DNA from: a virus
Strand: one strand, 5' to 3'
DNA length: 33,673 nucleotides
Virus record (IMG/VR): IMGVR_UViG_3300042691_017903
Span: 1-33,673 of that record
Of the stretch, positions 7,094 through 17,173 are shown one piece after another. Position 1 is the first letter of the stretch. The number at the start of each line of letters is the position of its first letter. The notes under the pieces were generated by a model. It was not told the origin of the DNA, made no database searches, and was given only the letters and a program-made list of their open reading frames with translations. A program made the translations under genes and the position numbers.

Positions 7094-7211
7094 TTTAATA
7101 TTACTCCTTTTAATTAATTAAAAACTACTAAAAACTAAAATCGCTTTTTGGAATCTTGGAATCGCAAAAAATTAATTTTGGGGCTCCGAGAGTCCAGACC
7201 TTTTTTGTATT
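7094..7211 (-). promoter_or_regulatory. 118-base intergenic region with GC-rich inverted repeat and tandem repeat
   Basis: This is the longest gap in the window. Just after the 667-residue fibre gene, a GC-rich patch (about 7179-7194) contains GGGCTC-CGA-GAGTCC. This stem pairs better on the plus strand, where six T follow at 7201-7206; on the minus strand it has one mismatch, with a T run 10 bases later. The palindrome AAAATTAATTTT, an 8-base tandem repeat and an AT-rich stretch with AAAGGAG before the next ATG follow. It plausibly separates two transcription units by weak termination or RNA processing. No exact late promoter box was found in it. Confidence 0.4.
7148..7163. repeat. Tandem repeat 2 x 8 bp (TTGGAATC)
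   Basis: Two perfect back-to-back copies of TTGGAATC lie in the intergenic region before the adhesin cassette, flanked by AATCGC on each side. No known operator matches; a protein-binding site or replication slippage are both possible. Confidence 0.5.
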
Positions 7212-9215
7212 TTAATAGGCATTAGCCATAGCAAAAGCACCAAAATACGTTGATCCACCATCAAACGTAAAATAGGTCAGAACATCCGTTGCGTTTGCAC
7301 CTATCGATAATGCTGGAGCAATTCCATCCGAATATTTAGCGGTTGGCAAGGTTACAACTCTACCACCTGTAACATCTTGTGTTAATATTAATGTAACAGA
7401 GAACAAGTTTCCTGAAGTTGGTGCGCCAGTAAACGAAAGTGTTGTGCTAGCACCTAATGTTATATTAAAGATGTTAGAATCTGCTAAATTGAGTGCATAA
7501 GTGGATGTTGTAACTGTTGCAGTATTTACATACTCTTTGTATGCTCGTAATTGAACACTTTGTAGAGCAGCTGCTGATGCATTGGCAGAATTGAAAGCCG
7601 CTTGTGCTAAATTGGTCGCTACGTTTGCTTGGCCATATCCAGAAGTAGAATATGTTTCAACAGCAGTCAATCGAGTATTTTGTGTAGCATTTGTTCCAAC
7701 AGAAAGATTGGCTGTGTTAAATGCAGCTTGTGCTAATAGAGTGGCCGCATTAGCCTGAGCAAAGGCAGGCTGAACTTGTGGAAATACGTTATTGGCAGCT
7801 GCAAATGAAGCATTAGCATGAACATAAGCCGCATTAGCATGTGTGTATGCAGAGAATGTAATATTATTAGTAGCATTAGCTTGTGAATATGCTGAATGAG
7901 CATACTGATTTGCTGCATTCGCCTGTGAATAACCAGAGGCGGCGTAAGTGTCCACAGCAGTAATTCGAGTATTTTGCCATGCATCAACACCTTGAGTGAT
8001 AATGGTATTAGACTGTGCAGAATTGGCAGTTAGGTAAGCTGCATTGGCATGATTGAAACCAGAATTTGCGTGTTGATATGAACTCTGAGCATATCTTTCT
8101 GTATTTGCTACATACAATGTTATAGTCACATTTGTGGTATTTGCAAAAGCATAAGCACCGTGAGCATACGCATTTACAGTATTTGCATAATTATATGCAG
8201 CATTAGCATGAACAAACGCAGCATTTGTGGCATTATATCCTGCTTCAGCATATCGTAATATGGTATTTGCAGCAAATGATGTGGCTACGTTAAATGTATT
8301 GGTCGACAATACAGAATTATCTACATGTTTTGTTGTGATGATCTGATTGTATGTTGTGGTGTTAGGACTATTAACATCTCGTAAGTCCCAATATGAATTT
8401 GCATCATTCCAACGAATTTCAGCATTCATTGACGCTGGATTCATACCTGAAGTTCTGTTAATCACCAAATAAGATGATTGACCATCATTTGTTCCTGTAT
8501 TTGCTCTAAGTGTAAATGTATTTGAGTCGGTGATCGTTACACCGTTAATGGTAAAGTTGCCACCAACAGTTAAACCACCAGTAATCGATACGGTGCCGTC
8601 TACTGTACCACCATCAGCATCAAATTTTGTATTTGCTAAGTCAAAAGCTGCATTGGCATGATTATAACTTCCATTAGCGTGATTAAAGGCAGCTTGTGCA
8701 AGAATATTAGCTGAATTAGCTTTACTAAAACCTGCGTTAGCATGTAAAAAAGAAGCATTTACATAAGAATTATTTAATGTTGTAACATTAATTACAGATG
8801 ATGTTACTGTATTTGCAATAACACTATTAATATTAGCAAAACCTCTAATTGTGGCATTATTTGAAACTAACAAACCTGTATTTGAACTGTTTGCTGTTAT
8901 TAAACCACTAAAAATAGATGGGCCAGCATTTGTGAGACCTAATGTTGTATTTGTAAAGTATACTTGTTGATCAACACGGAGATTGTTTTGTATGTAAGCA
9001 GAAGAACCTGTTCCTTGAACTTGTAATTGGCCAGCAATCACAGCCACATTAGCTACTTGTAAACCTAAATTTGGATCGTTTAAATAAAGTGTTCCTGTTG
9101 GTTTAATATAGTTGTTTGCAGCTAAATCATTGTTTTCTTTTGCAAGATTGTTGGTAACAGATACCCAATCTTCAAAAGTATTATTTAAATTTAATAGAAA
9201 AACTGTATTGGCCAT
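7212..9215 (-). CDS. Heptad-repeat tail fibre protein (667 aa)
   Basis: The N-terminus (residues 1-150) is beta-rich and fibre-like. Residues 150-200 and 320-550 consist of seven-residue units of the type aromatic-x-x-Ala-Asn-Ala-Ala (FNHANGS, YNHANAA, FDLANTK). This periodicity fits a trimeric coiled-coil shaft with aromatics and alanines in the core. Between them, 200-300 is a beta domain (GGLTVGGNFTINGVTITD) with an EIRWNDANSYWDL element. The C-terminus (about 570-667) is a beta-sandwich tip, comparable to the end of the 691-residue fibre. A CAGGAAT ribosome site precedes the ATG. It probably attaches to the large baseplate protein encoded just upstream. Confidence 0.8.
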   Translation of the reverse strand: MANTVFLLNLNNTFEDWVSVTNNLAKENNDLAANNYIKPTGTLYLNDPNLGLQVANVAVIAGQLQVQGTGSSAYIQNNLRVDQQVYFTNTTLGLTNAGPSIFSGLITANSSNTGLLVSNNATIRGFANINSVIANTVTSSVINVTTLNNSYVNASFLHANAGFSKANSANILAQAAFNHANGSYNHANAAFDLANTKFDADGGTVDGTVSITGGLTVGGNFTINGVTITDSNTFTLRANTGTNDGQSSYLVINRTSGMNPASMNAEIRWNDANSYWDLRDVNSPNTTTYNQIITTKHVDNSVLSTNTFNVATSFAANTILRYAEAGYNATNAAFVHANAAYNYANTVNAYAHGAYAFANTTNVTITLYVANTERYAQSSYQHANSGFNHANAAYLTANSAQSNTIITQGVDAWQNTRITAVDTYAASGYSQANAANQYAHSAYSQANATNNITFSAYTHANAAYVHANASFAAANNVFPQVQPAFAQANAATLLAQAAFNTANLSVGTNATQNTRLTAVETYSTSGYGQANVATNLAQAAFNSANASAAALQSVQLRAYKEYVNTATVTTSTYALNLADSNIFNITLGASTTLSFTGAPTSGNLFSVTLILTQDVTGGRVVTLPTAKYSDGIAPALSIGANATDVLTYFTFDGGSTYFGAFAMANAY
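7566..8258 (-). repeat. Main heptad-repeat coding array (aromatic-xxANAA)
   Basis: Degenerate 21-base units encode the Tyr/Phe-x-x-Ala-Asn-Ala-Ala heptads of the fibre shaft (about residues 320-550). The DNA copies differ at many third positions while the protein pattern is kept, suggesting selection on the protein rather than recent duplication. Confidence 0.6.
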
Positions 9216-9233
9216 TTGAATTCCTGTTTAATA

Positions 9234-9431
9234 TTATTTTCCCAACATTGAAAACATTTTGTTTAACATATCTTTTATTTCACCAATGTCGGATTTCAAA
9301 GAATCAATATCTTTTTGCATCTCTTGTTTCTTTTTGTATTCCATCAACGCAGCAACATTTGTATTTAATACAGCTTTACTGTCCATATCTTTTACTAAAT
9401 TGGCGTGTTCTTCGATTTTGTATAATCTCAT
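9234..9431 (-). CDS. Small coiled-coil protein (65 aa)
   Basis: From the ATG at 9431 the protein starts MRLYKIEEHANLVKD and ends in an amphipathic helix (DIDSLKSDIGEIKDMLNKMF, residues 41-60). Similar short proteins with a DxxxLKxDxxxIKxML helix are common beside baseplate genes of aquatic T4-like phages. An in-frame ATG at 9446 would add five residues (MPQHN) and overlap the upstream gene. I prefer 9431 because it directly follows that gene's TAA by one base, the usual coupled arrangement here. The function is unknown; it may be a small virion component or assembly helper. Confidence 0.6.
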   Translation of the reverse strand: MRLYKIEEHANLVKDMDSKAVLNTNVAALMEYKKKQEMQKDIDSLKSDIGEIKDMLNKMFSMLGK

Positions 9432-9432
9432 A

Positions 9433-12400
9433 TTATGCTGTGGCAATTGCTCTAAAGTTTTTAATTCTAGGAACGATAGCTGGATTATCTGAATACATCA
9501 CAATCTTAATAGCAAATACTTTAAAGTTTGTGTATAAAGAACCAGTGGTAACGTCATTATAAGTAATGTCTAACGCCTGATATGTATCAGTTGTCCAATC
9601 GTTTACACCTGTAGACTGTAAAACACCACCTACTGTAAATTTAGGATTCATTAACACATAAGGTTGATTGTCAAAACTATTTTGATCATTTGAGTTTAGA
9701 ACTTTATAATAAACTTCAATCTTAGTTCCTGGTCTACGATTTACATCTAAGAACACAGTTAATCCAGTTGAATCAAAGTTATTATTAAGTGTTACTCGCT
9801 TCGTTATATATTTAGCAACACTTCCATCGTTACCAAAACCAGGTAAAAGTTCTAATGCTGTATTGGACGATTCATTGACATATGGAGTAATATTATTTTT
9901 AACTAATATGGCATTTAAACGCTCCAAATCGATAACTGGAGAAGTCCATTTATCAACGTTTTCCATTGTTGAACGGATAATAATGTTACCGTTGGCCGAT
10001 TGAATTTGTCGTGTGCCGTAAGCATTATCTTCATTAGCAAAAACATTAACTTCACCAGATTGAACAGAAGTTCCTTTATCTACAGTTAAAGTCTTATAAC
10101 CAATCGAACCATAATTACTAAATGTTAAATCTTGTGTCATTAGGTTCATCAAATCATATTCAATAGCAGGTGTAGATGCTAACGATGTTGTATCAAATGT
10201 TGCACGACCACCAGCAAAGTCGCAAATATTAAGTTTAAATGCCAACTGTTCATTTGGTGCAGCAACCCATGTTGAAGCATTCTGTGATCTAAACAATGCT
10301 CCACTATAAGTTACTTGTGAAACTATTGTGTCAGTACCAAACTGAACCTCACCAACTTTAGAAGCATAAACACTATAAAATTTAGAATCGGTTGCAACCA
10401 TCAAAGAATATTGACCAGGTTTCAAATAAATTGGATTTCTAAATGTAAATGTTGTTGGTTCACCAAGGCTTTCATATATTAATGTTGAATCTGGAACAGT
10501 AACACTACCTGGATTCAAATAAACAACTGAATCAGGAATGTCAATCTCTGCATCAGGATATCCATTGACTGTTGGACGAATACGAACACTAACAGGAGAA
10601 ACAGCATCTTTTGTAGCAAAATGTAAGTCTACAGAAGAAATGAACACGCCTCTTGGGAATTGTATTGGATTAACAAAGAAGTTTTGTGATAATGGATCAA
10701 TACCGTCTAATGCACAATTACCAACAGATCCTTTTGCAGTTGAATACTGAGAAGAATTACTTGGATCAGTAGCAAATTGACCAGCTAAAGTTCCTAATTC
10801 TTCTGGACCATATTGTGCAACCGTATCATTAATCTTGACAACAGTATTTGCTTCCCAACCTTCATCACCAGACAATGCCAACTGATAAGCATATAGATAT
10901 GCAGCTGCCATCTGTGTTCCTGTTGGTATTTGACCAGTTGCAGAGTAGAGAGCACCATACAAACCATCATTAGATGCACTTGTTCCTGTACCAAAACTGT
11001 CAGTAATATCTATTAACAAATCAGAATTGGCGGCAGTTACGCCATTTGTTGTCATCAATGTTTGTATTTGTGATGTTATCAATGCTTTACCATCATCAAA
11101 ACTTAAAGATGTATTGTTATAAGCGTCAGCAACAAATGCAGCTGCAGCAGCCACAGTTGATGATGTTGTTGCTTGGTTATACATCGTGAAGCTTGCTTGG
11201 CTACCAGTAAATGTGTAACCATTTTGTGTTGTTGATGTTCCAGATAGCGTACCACCTGTACCACCAGAAGCACCAGAAAGGTTTAATGTTGTTTGACCCG
11301 TGGTACTTCCTGTAGGTATCGTAACACTAGCTGTAAAGTCTGAAATTCCAGGAATTGTGCTGACGATTGGAACAGTAAATGTTGTGTTCGATCCAGCAGC
11401 AGAATTTATGTAAGCATAGATTGTTGTGCTACCACCGTAAACTTGTGTAGCCGGCCGAATTGCGATACCATAAGTTCCTGGACCAGGTGTTGGTGCAGGA
11501 GGTGGTGGTGGCAATACCACAGCTGGCGGAGCCGGAGGTGCTGGAGGTGGCACAGGCTTAACTGGCGGTGGTGGTGGAGGTGGAATTTGTGGTGTTGTAA
11601 TTGGAGGTCTTGTGCTAACAACATCTTCACTCTCAGGCAACAAACCTTTTGCTGTGAATATCGCTTTTGCATATGTTTGTGACTTAGAAGGATTCAAGAA
11701 GTTGTCTGAAAACTCAACCAATAATTGTCCTGTTGGGAAATGAACAAGAGCATCATTTGGTATGTTAATTGTACCAGAAGCTGCACCGTGAATATTAGTT
11801 ACAAGCTCTGCACCAGGAAATGCAGATTGTCTAATTCTCAAAACAGGAGCAGCAGCATATGATGTTGTTGTTAAAGCTACGTTTGCAGTGGTCAAATCGT
11901 AACCACGACCATTTCGTAACATGCGAACACTTGTAATTGTGCCACCAGAAACATTGGCACGAGCAATTGCACTAATAGTGTTTGCACCCGTAACTTCTAT
12001 GATTGACAGATTGTTTCCGTTAGTTAAACCAGAACCACCACTTACGATGTCAATAAATGGTACACCAGTTGTGGAAGTGTAATCCGGCGTGACATAAGAA
12101 TCAATACAGATTCCATTCATAAACGCATGTAACTTACAATTTGGTGCCATACCATAAACGTTAAATTGAACTGGTTTACTTCTAGCATAAGGAACGATAG
12201 CACTAGAAACTACTTGATTTGTTCTGGTTGTAGATTGAACGCCAGGCAACTGTGTCCAACTCATTCTCTGAGATGTCATTCTCGTTGTTGGAGTAGTCTG
12301 TTGAGCGAAGTATGAACCTCCACTAAAACCAGCAGCAGTAGTAATTATTGATTTTTCTTCAACTTGTCTTGTTAAATAAGTTGAACTACCAGCCCAATGA

Positions 12401-15400
12401 ATTTGCCAATCTTGCCAAGTTTGAGCATTTAATCCAACATTTGTTACAAAATTGTCCCATGCAGAAGTTTCTTCAGTTTTATATGTAATTACGGGAACCG
12501 TTTTAGTATCGTACCAAACATCACTTGAAGGTGTTAAATCCACATGGCCAACAAAACGATTTAATTCAAATGGATTAACATTAATAATTTGTGTTGCAAC
12601 ATTCTGAAACACCATAGGCACTTCATTATAAGAGAATGTTACAATATTGTTCTTTAAGAACAAATAATTGTTTTGTTTACCAGCAGTTAATTTAAATGCA
12701 CCTTGTGTTGGATTTGTTACATAGTTGGCTACGTTTGCACTAAATGTTGGTCTTAAACATTTTTCAAATGTATCAATAGAAGCTTTATAATCTGGATTTG
12801 ATGCATCACCAACAACGTGACTTGTAAATCCATCAACTAAGAATCCATTTTTAAACAATATATTTTCATTACTTGCATCAGTAACGTCTGAACCAGTTAC
12901 TTCTTTTTCAAGTAATGATAGTGAAGTATAGTATTCTAAGTTACCAATACGTTTATCTAAAACACCAATATCACGCATTGTATACCTTCTAAGCGTGGTA
13001 GGTGTGTTAATAACTGTGTTGCTACTAAATGTATATGGTGGGAATTCTAATGTAAACAATGTGAGTGCACCAGGTATATCAGCAGGTGCAACAGGATTGA
13101 TATAAGAACTTACACCACGTAATGTTTTAAATACGCCAGTTGGGTATAAAACAATCTTATCTTTACGGCCAAGATAGTAATTGTAATCTGTGTAAATATT
13201 TTCGTATGGTGCAGGTACTTGATATGTGCTGAATGTTGATGTACCTACTCCATCTTCTCTACGAGGCCTAAAATCGATTACATCTCGTAAATTATATGTT
13301 GTGCCATATTGAGGAGATGTAAATGAAGGAATATCAGCGTAATCTACAGGATAAGAATCTACTGTAAAGAAACCTGTACCACCAGAGTGTGTGAAGTGAT
13401 CAAATACAACTACAACATTACCTTGTGCTGATCCTGTTAAGTTTGTAATTGTACCATGATCATAAAAAGCATCTTTTTGGCCATCATTTAAATAATATTG
13501 ATTGATATTGTTAGTGACTTGTGACCAGTAGGCATTTGCTGTTTCTGGATTTTGATTTACGTTGCTACTAGTCAAAGAAATATAAACGTTACTTTCATAG
13601 ACAACGGCTACATCAACATCATATGTGGAATATTGAGACCAGTTACCAAGATAGGTGGAAGTATTGCCTAATTCATAAACACCTTTAAAATTGTAGATGT
13701 CTGCAATACCTAAACTAATTGGTGTACCAATTGTATTTGCCGAAACTTGAACTGCGGTATCGTATTGAATAACTTTATTCTTGATGGAATCACCAACCAC
13801 GCTGATGGTAGCATAGATCGTAGCAGAACCGTCAAAGCCTCCACCAATGTTAATGGTCGCCTGTCCTGCAGCGGCCCCAGAGTTTGTTATACTGATACTG
13901 ACGTTGGCTTGATCCATTGGTATAAAAGTACCAGCTGCATAACTGCCACCAGAAGAAGTGGTAACAACGGCAAAGTTTAATTGGCGTTGAGCGGCAGAAA
14001 TTGAACCAGAACCACCAACAAAGTCCTCATTACTACCATTTGTATTAATGGTATAAGAACCATTTACGAATGTTGGAGCAGTAAAGAATCTACGAGTTTC
14101 GTAATTAACATTGTTTACATTTGCAATATTGTTTTGTGGTAGAGCAAATATTAATGAATTATAATTACTATCCACCAATGTGTATGGAGAAATAGTATTC
14201 GCTGAAAAAACAACACTTGTATAATTATTTGAGGTTCCAGGAATAATCATGGAACGAACATTTGAGAATGGATTACTGTTCAGACCAACATTGAACAAAA
14301 ATGCTTTGTATTGTGAATTTTGGCCAGTATCACTTGAATAATCAAAGTTACGAATACGAGCAGTACCAATCTTTGTTGCAGAAGTTGCTGCACCAAAAGC
14401 AGCATTGTGTAATTCAACTTGAACACCTTGTTGAAAATTGATAATTGATCCTCTAATGTTTTTAATTAAAGTATAGTTTCCATAATAAGTGGAAATATTT
14501 TGATCTGTTAGTCCTTCTGTATCTCTTGCTTTTTCTAAAGAGTATTGTGTTGGTGCAATTTTTTCAACACGGAAACCATTGATATAGGCTTTACCGGTTG
14601 AAATAGCAGCAGGCATAACATTAGCATCTTGGAAATAATCTTGAATTGATAACGTAAATGGATTTACAAAGAAGTCACCAGATTGATCGTAGATACCACG
14701 AGCAATCGATTTTTGAACTTCTGAGAATATTGGTGTATCATTAATTGATTCTACAATACCAGCATTGATTCGAACCAATTCAATAAATTTGTTTGTGGTT
14801 AAATTGGTAACTTCTTGTGTGCTGACATATGGCTTATAGACCAAATCAAGAGATATTTTGTAACGAGCGGCACCAGGTGCTTGATAGTTGGATGCACCAA
14901 TCGCTGGATCTAACAAAGAAGAATCAGTAAATTCATCAACAATTTCTTCTGTAACTTCAAAACCAACTACAACAGACGGAAAAGCATTTAATTGATCAGG
15001 AATAATACTGTTAGCAACATAACGAACAAAATAACCATTCGTAAACCAAACACCATCATCAACAGAAACTTCTAATGCACGAACTGAAGCCTTCTTGTAT
15101 ACAGTTACGGTCGCATTGCTTAAGTCTTGTGTTAATGGTGTATTGATAGTAATCGAATTAACACCTGTAATGGCTGTAACATAAGCATTTAGGCCAATTG
15201 ATGATAAAACAATGTTATCACCAATACTTAAACTAGCAGAAGAAATCGTTAAATCTTTGGATAAAAATGTGCCCGAAACAAATCGTGTAAAATTTGTTTC
15301 TGTAATAGCTGTTGCTGTATATGTTGGAACAATTTCATAACCCATAACAGAGTTAAGAGCATCACTCTTTGAATCAAAGAAATTAATTGTTTCGCCAGAT

Positions 15401-15786
15401 GAAAAGGCTTTGTTATTATTGGTGTTAATTGATTTTGTTCGAATGTAAAGATTAATATCGTCAACCGAAACGACCCTGGTTACTAATTTTGAAGTCATAC
15501 CTACAGCATAATAACCAACATAATTTAAAATATCTTCTGGTGTGGTGTCAGAAGTTAATTTACAAGTAATAATGTTTGTATCAACGAAGATGTTACCACC
15601 AGTAACTTTAGAACCATCAACATAGATTCCAGCACCAAATTTAGAGATTTGGTCTTGTAATATTGTTTGAGATTGAGTTAGTTCTCTGGCTTGAACTGCA
15701 TAACCAGGCCTGAAAAGAATCCGATGGAAATTTTTAGTATCATCGAAATCATCATAGTAAGGGTCAACGTTGAAATTTAAAGCCAT
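9433..15786 (-). CDS. Giant baseplate/tail protein with DUF4815-type N-terminus (2117 aa)
   Basis: The start (DPYYDDFDDTKNFHRILFRPG, then ARELTQSQTILQDQISKFG) is the DUF4815-type N-terminus of large tail proteins in aquatic T4-like phages. Near residues 1245-1315 sits a Gly-x-Gly-Tyr beta module. At about 1396-1437 is a proline-rich linker with runs of 4 to 7 prolines, then an Ig-like Ser/Thr/Gly domain (about 1438-1530) and an Ala-rich helical domain (about 1540-1680). The core resumes with DPLSQNFFVNPIQFPRGVFISS near 1695, a conserved beta domain, and a C-terminal jelly-roll-like region. It follows gp8 with a 9-base gap and has an AAAGGA ribosome site. It probably takes the place of T4 gp9/gp10-type components linking fibres to the baseplate rim. 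Confidence 0.75.
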   Translation of the reverse strand: MALNFNVDPYYDDFDDTKNFHRILFRPGYAVQARELTQSQTILQDQISKFGAGIYVDGSKVTGGNIFVDTNIITCKLTSDTTPEDILNYVGYYAVGMTSKLVTRVVSVDDINLYIRTKSINTNNNKAFSSGETINFFDSKSDALNSVMGYEIVPTYTATAITETNFTRFVSGTFLSKDLTISSASLSIGDNIVLSSIGLNAYVTAITGVNSITINTPLTQDLSNATVTVYKKASVRALEVSVDDGVWFTNGYFVRYVANSIIPDQLNAFPSVVVGFEVTEEIVDEFTDSSLLDPAIGASNYQAPGAARYKISLDLVYKPYVSTQEVTNLTTNKFIELVRINAGIVESINDTPIFSEVQKSIARGIYDQSGDFFVNPFTLSIQDYFQDANVMPAAISTGKAYINGFRVEKIAPTQYSLEKARDTEGLTDQNISTYYGNYTLIKNIRGSIINFQQGVQVELHNAAFGAATSATKIGTARIRNFDYSSDTGQNSQYKAFLFNVGLNSNPFSNVRSMIIPGTSNNYTSVVFSANTISPYTLVDSNYNSLIFALPQNNIANVNNVNYETRRFFTAPTFVNGSYTINTNGSNEDFVGGSGSISAAQRQLNFAVVTTSSGGSYAAGTFIPMDQANVSISITNSGAAAGQATINIGGGFDGSATIYATISVVGDSIKNKVIQYDTAVQVSANTIGTPISLGIADIYNFKGVYELGNTSTYLGNWSQYSTYDVDVAVVYESNVYISLTSSNVNQNPETANAYWSQVTNNINQYYLNDGQKDAFYDHGTITNLTGSAQGNVVVVFDHFTHSGGTGFFTVDSYPVDYADIPSFTSPQYGTTYNLRDVIDFRPRREDGVGTSTFSTYQVPAPYENIYTDYNYYLGRKDKIVLYPTGVFKTLRGVSSYINPVAPADIPGALTLFTLEFPPYTFSSNTVINTPTTLRRYTMRDIGVLDKRIGNLEYYTSLSLLEKEVTGSDVTDASNENILFKNGFLVDGFTSHVVGDASNPDYKASIDTFEKCLRPTFSANVANYVTNPTQGAFKLTAGKQNNYLFLKNNIVTFSYNEVPMVFQNVATQIINVNPFELNRFVGHVDLTPSSDVWYDTKTVPVITYKTEETSAWDNFVTNVGLNAQTWQDWQIHWAGSSTYLTRQVEEKSIITTAAGFSGGSYFAQQTTPTTRMTSQRMSWTQLPGVQSTTRTNQVVSSAIVPYARSKPVQFNVYGMAPNCKLHAFMNGICIDSYVTPDYTSTTGVPFIDIVSGGSGLTNGNNLSIIEVTGANTISAIARANVSGGTITSVRMLRNGRGYDLTTANVALTTTSYAAAPVLRIRQSAFPGAELVTNIHGAASGTINIPNDALVHFPTGQLLVEFSDNFLNPSKSQTYAKAIFTAKGLLPESEDVVSTRPPITTPQIPPPPPPPVKPVPPPAPPAPPAVVLPPPPPAPTPGPGTYGIAIRPATQVYGGSTTIYAYINSAAGSNTTFTVPIVSTIPGISDFTASVTIPTGSTTGQTTLNLSGASGGTGGTLSGTSTTQNGYTFTGSQASFTMYNQATTSSTVAAAAAFVADAYNNTSLSFDDGKALITSQIQTLMTTNGVTAANSDLLIDITDSFGTGTSASNDGLYGALYSATGQIPTGTQMAAAYLYAYQLALSGDEGWEANTVVKINDTVAQYGPEELGTLAGQFATDPSNSSQYSTAKGSVGNCALDGIDPLSQNFFVNPIQFPRGVFISSVDLHFATKDAVSPVSVRIRPTVNGYPDAEIDIPDSVVYLNPGSVTVPDSTLIYESLGEPTTFTFRNPIYLKPGQYSLMVATDSKFYSVYASKVGEVQFGTDTIVSQVTYSGALFRSQNASTWVAAPNEQLAFKLNICDFAGGRATFDTTSLASTPAIEYDLMNLMTQDLTFSNYGSIGYKTLTVDKGTSVQSGEVNVFANEDNAYGTRQIQSANGNIIIRSTMENVDKWTSPVIDLERLNAILVKNNITPYVNESSNTALELLPGFGNDGSVAKYITKRVTLNNNFDSTGLTVFLDVNRRPGTKIEVYYKVLNSNDQNSFDNQPYVLMNPKFTVGGVLQSTGVNDWTTDTYQALDITYNDVTTGSLYTNFKVFAIKIVMYSDNPAIVPRIKNFRAIATA

Positions 15787-15795
15787 TTTTTTCCT

Positions 15796-17163
15796 TTAGT
15801 AGCCTAATACAATCTTAAATTGTTCGATACCATCTTCACTTCTTGTAATTCCTGTTCTGTTTTCAATGAATGCCATATAACCAGACATTGGTACAAAATT
15901 TGGTATACTGTATGTTAATAGAGTTCTAACTGTGCCTGATACTGATCCGTGGACCGAATCGTTATAGGCTAATGTTCCTTCTGTATTTATCAGCTTTAAT
16001 GTATTGGATCCTGAGTCAAAACTAAGAACTCGACCAGTAAAATAAGCTTCTTCTAAAGAAGTGCCTTGATAAACTATCTCATCGTTGGTATATAATCCTT
16101 GACCAGCAGCAAGAACTAAATCTGTGGTAGTTTTATATATTTGTCCGTTTGCTGGATTTGGTGATAATTGTCTTGTCGTTGGATTTACAATTATACCTAA
16201 CTGGTGATAATCGATATCGATTGGTATGGCACCGTTTTCATCAGCATTAAATTCTACGGAAATCATTACTTTTGTGCAGCCTAGTTCTGAAATAGGATCG
16301 TAAGCATGACCCGAAACTGGTGAAACTGATGCAATCGCTGTTGCACCATTTCCAATTGCTGACTGTATTGTTACGTTTGCATATGTATAATTAGTACCAG
16401 GATTTGTAATGATTACATCAGCAATCGAAGTGTTTGACATTTCAACGGATGCTGTAGCACCCGTTCCATCACCAGTGATAACAACCGTGATAGCTGCATT
16501 TGATGGATCATAACCAGAACCAGAGTTTGTAATGTTGATAGCGGGTATATCACCGTAACCAGCATCACTATCAAGTGGGTTTGGATTTTTTGTGCCGACC
16601 GGTACAGGAATCCAGTTACTATCTAAAAATTTAATCTTTAGTCCACCATCAACAGTATAAAGGTATTTCCATTTATAGTTGTCAGAACCTCTGAAAATAT
16701 TATTTGTTCCATAGGTACCAGGTTCAAAGAATGGTTCTACTGTTGAAGGTGCACCATTGTTATTCCATAAACACTTAAATATTTGACCGTATTTGTTTAG
16801 AATATAAAATTTGTAGTTTGCAAACCCATTTTCATCTACTTCAAATATATTAACATTATCTTGATAATAATCATATACCACACCTGATTCCCAATCAACT
16901 CTTGGTACTACAGGAGATATATCATTTGCAGTTATTTTTTTAGCAACAAACATATTTTTGAATGTTTGTTTGATGTATCTTTGATCTTGTTGTGGAACTG
17001 GAGGATTATCTTCATCGTCCCAAGGATCCACTTTAGAAAGAAAACAATACAACGATGCTAAAGGAATATTCAAATAAGGTGGAACAACTGTCACCGGTGA
17101 AAAATAAAATTGTTCAACCGAAAATTGTTTAGCAAAAGTTGTTAATAGTGTTTTATTGGCCAT
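15796..17163 (-). CDS. 8: Baseplate wedge protein gp8-like (455 aa)
   Basis: The N-terminal half shows the gp8 pattern: FYFSPVTVVPPYLNIPLASLYCFLSKVDPWDDED split over residues about 20-53, VVPRVDWESGVVYDYY (about 105-120), and a later NYKWKYLYTVDGG that aligns with the WxYLF segment of T4 gp8. At 455 residues it is longer than T4 gp8 (334). The extra length is largely a Gly-x-Gly-Tyr beta module at about 205-285 (NSGSGYDPSNAAITVVITGDG and a second copy). gp8 forms part of the baseplate wedge with gp7 and gp10. No Shine-Dalgarno site is seen; the leader is AAUAAAUAAAUC. Confidence 0.8.
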   Translation of the reverse strand: MANKTLLTTFAKQFSVEQFYFSPVTVVPPYLNIPLASLYCFLSKVDPWDDEDNPPVPQQDQRYIKQTFKNMFVAKKITANDISPVVPRVDWESGVVYDYYQDNVNIFEVDENGFANYKFYILNKYGQIFKCLWNNNGAPSTVEPFFEPGTYGTNNIFRGSDNYKWKYLYTVDGGLKIKFLDSNWIPVPVGTKNPNPLDSDAGYGDIPAINITNSGSGYDPSNAAITVVITGDGTGATASVEMSNTSIADVIITNPGTNYTYANVTIQSAIGNGATAIASVSPVSGHAYDPISELGCTKVMISVEFNADENGAIPIDIDYHQLGIIVNPTTRQLSPNPANGQIYKTTTDLVLAAGQGLYTNDEIVYQGTSLEEAYFTGRVLSFDSGSNTLKLINTEGTLAYNDSVHGSVSGTVRTLLTYSIPNFVPMSGYMAFIENRTGITRSEDGIEQFKIVLGY

Positions 17164-17173
17164 GATTTATTTA

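Noticed and set aside
7179-7206. A rho-independent terminator on the plus strand.
   Set aside because: The stem is short with a G-U pair and is separated from the T run by five bases, and there is no plus-strand gene upstream for it to end; it is kept only as a structured intergenic element.
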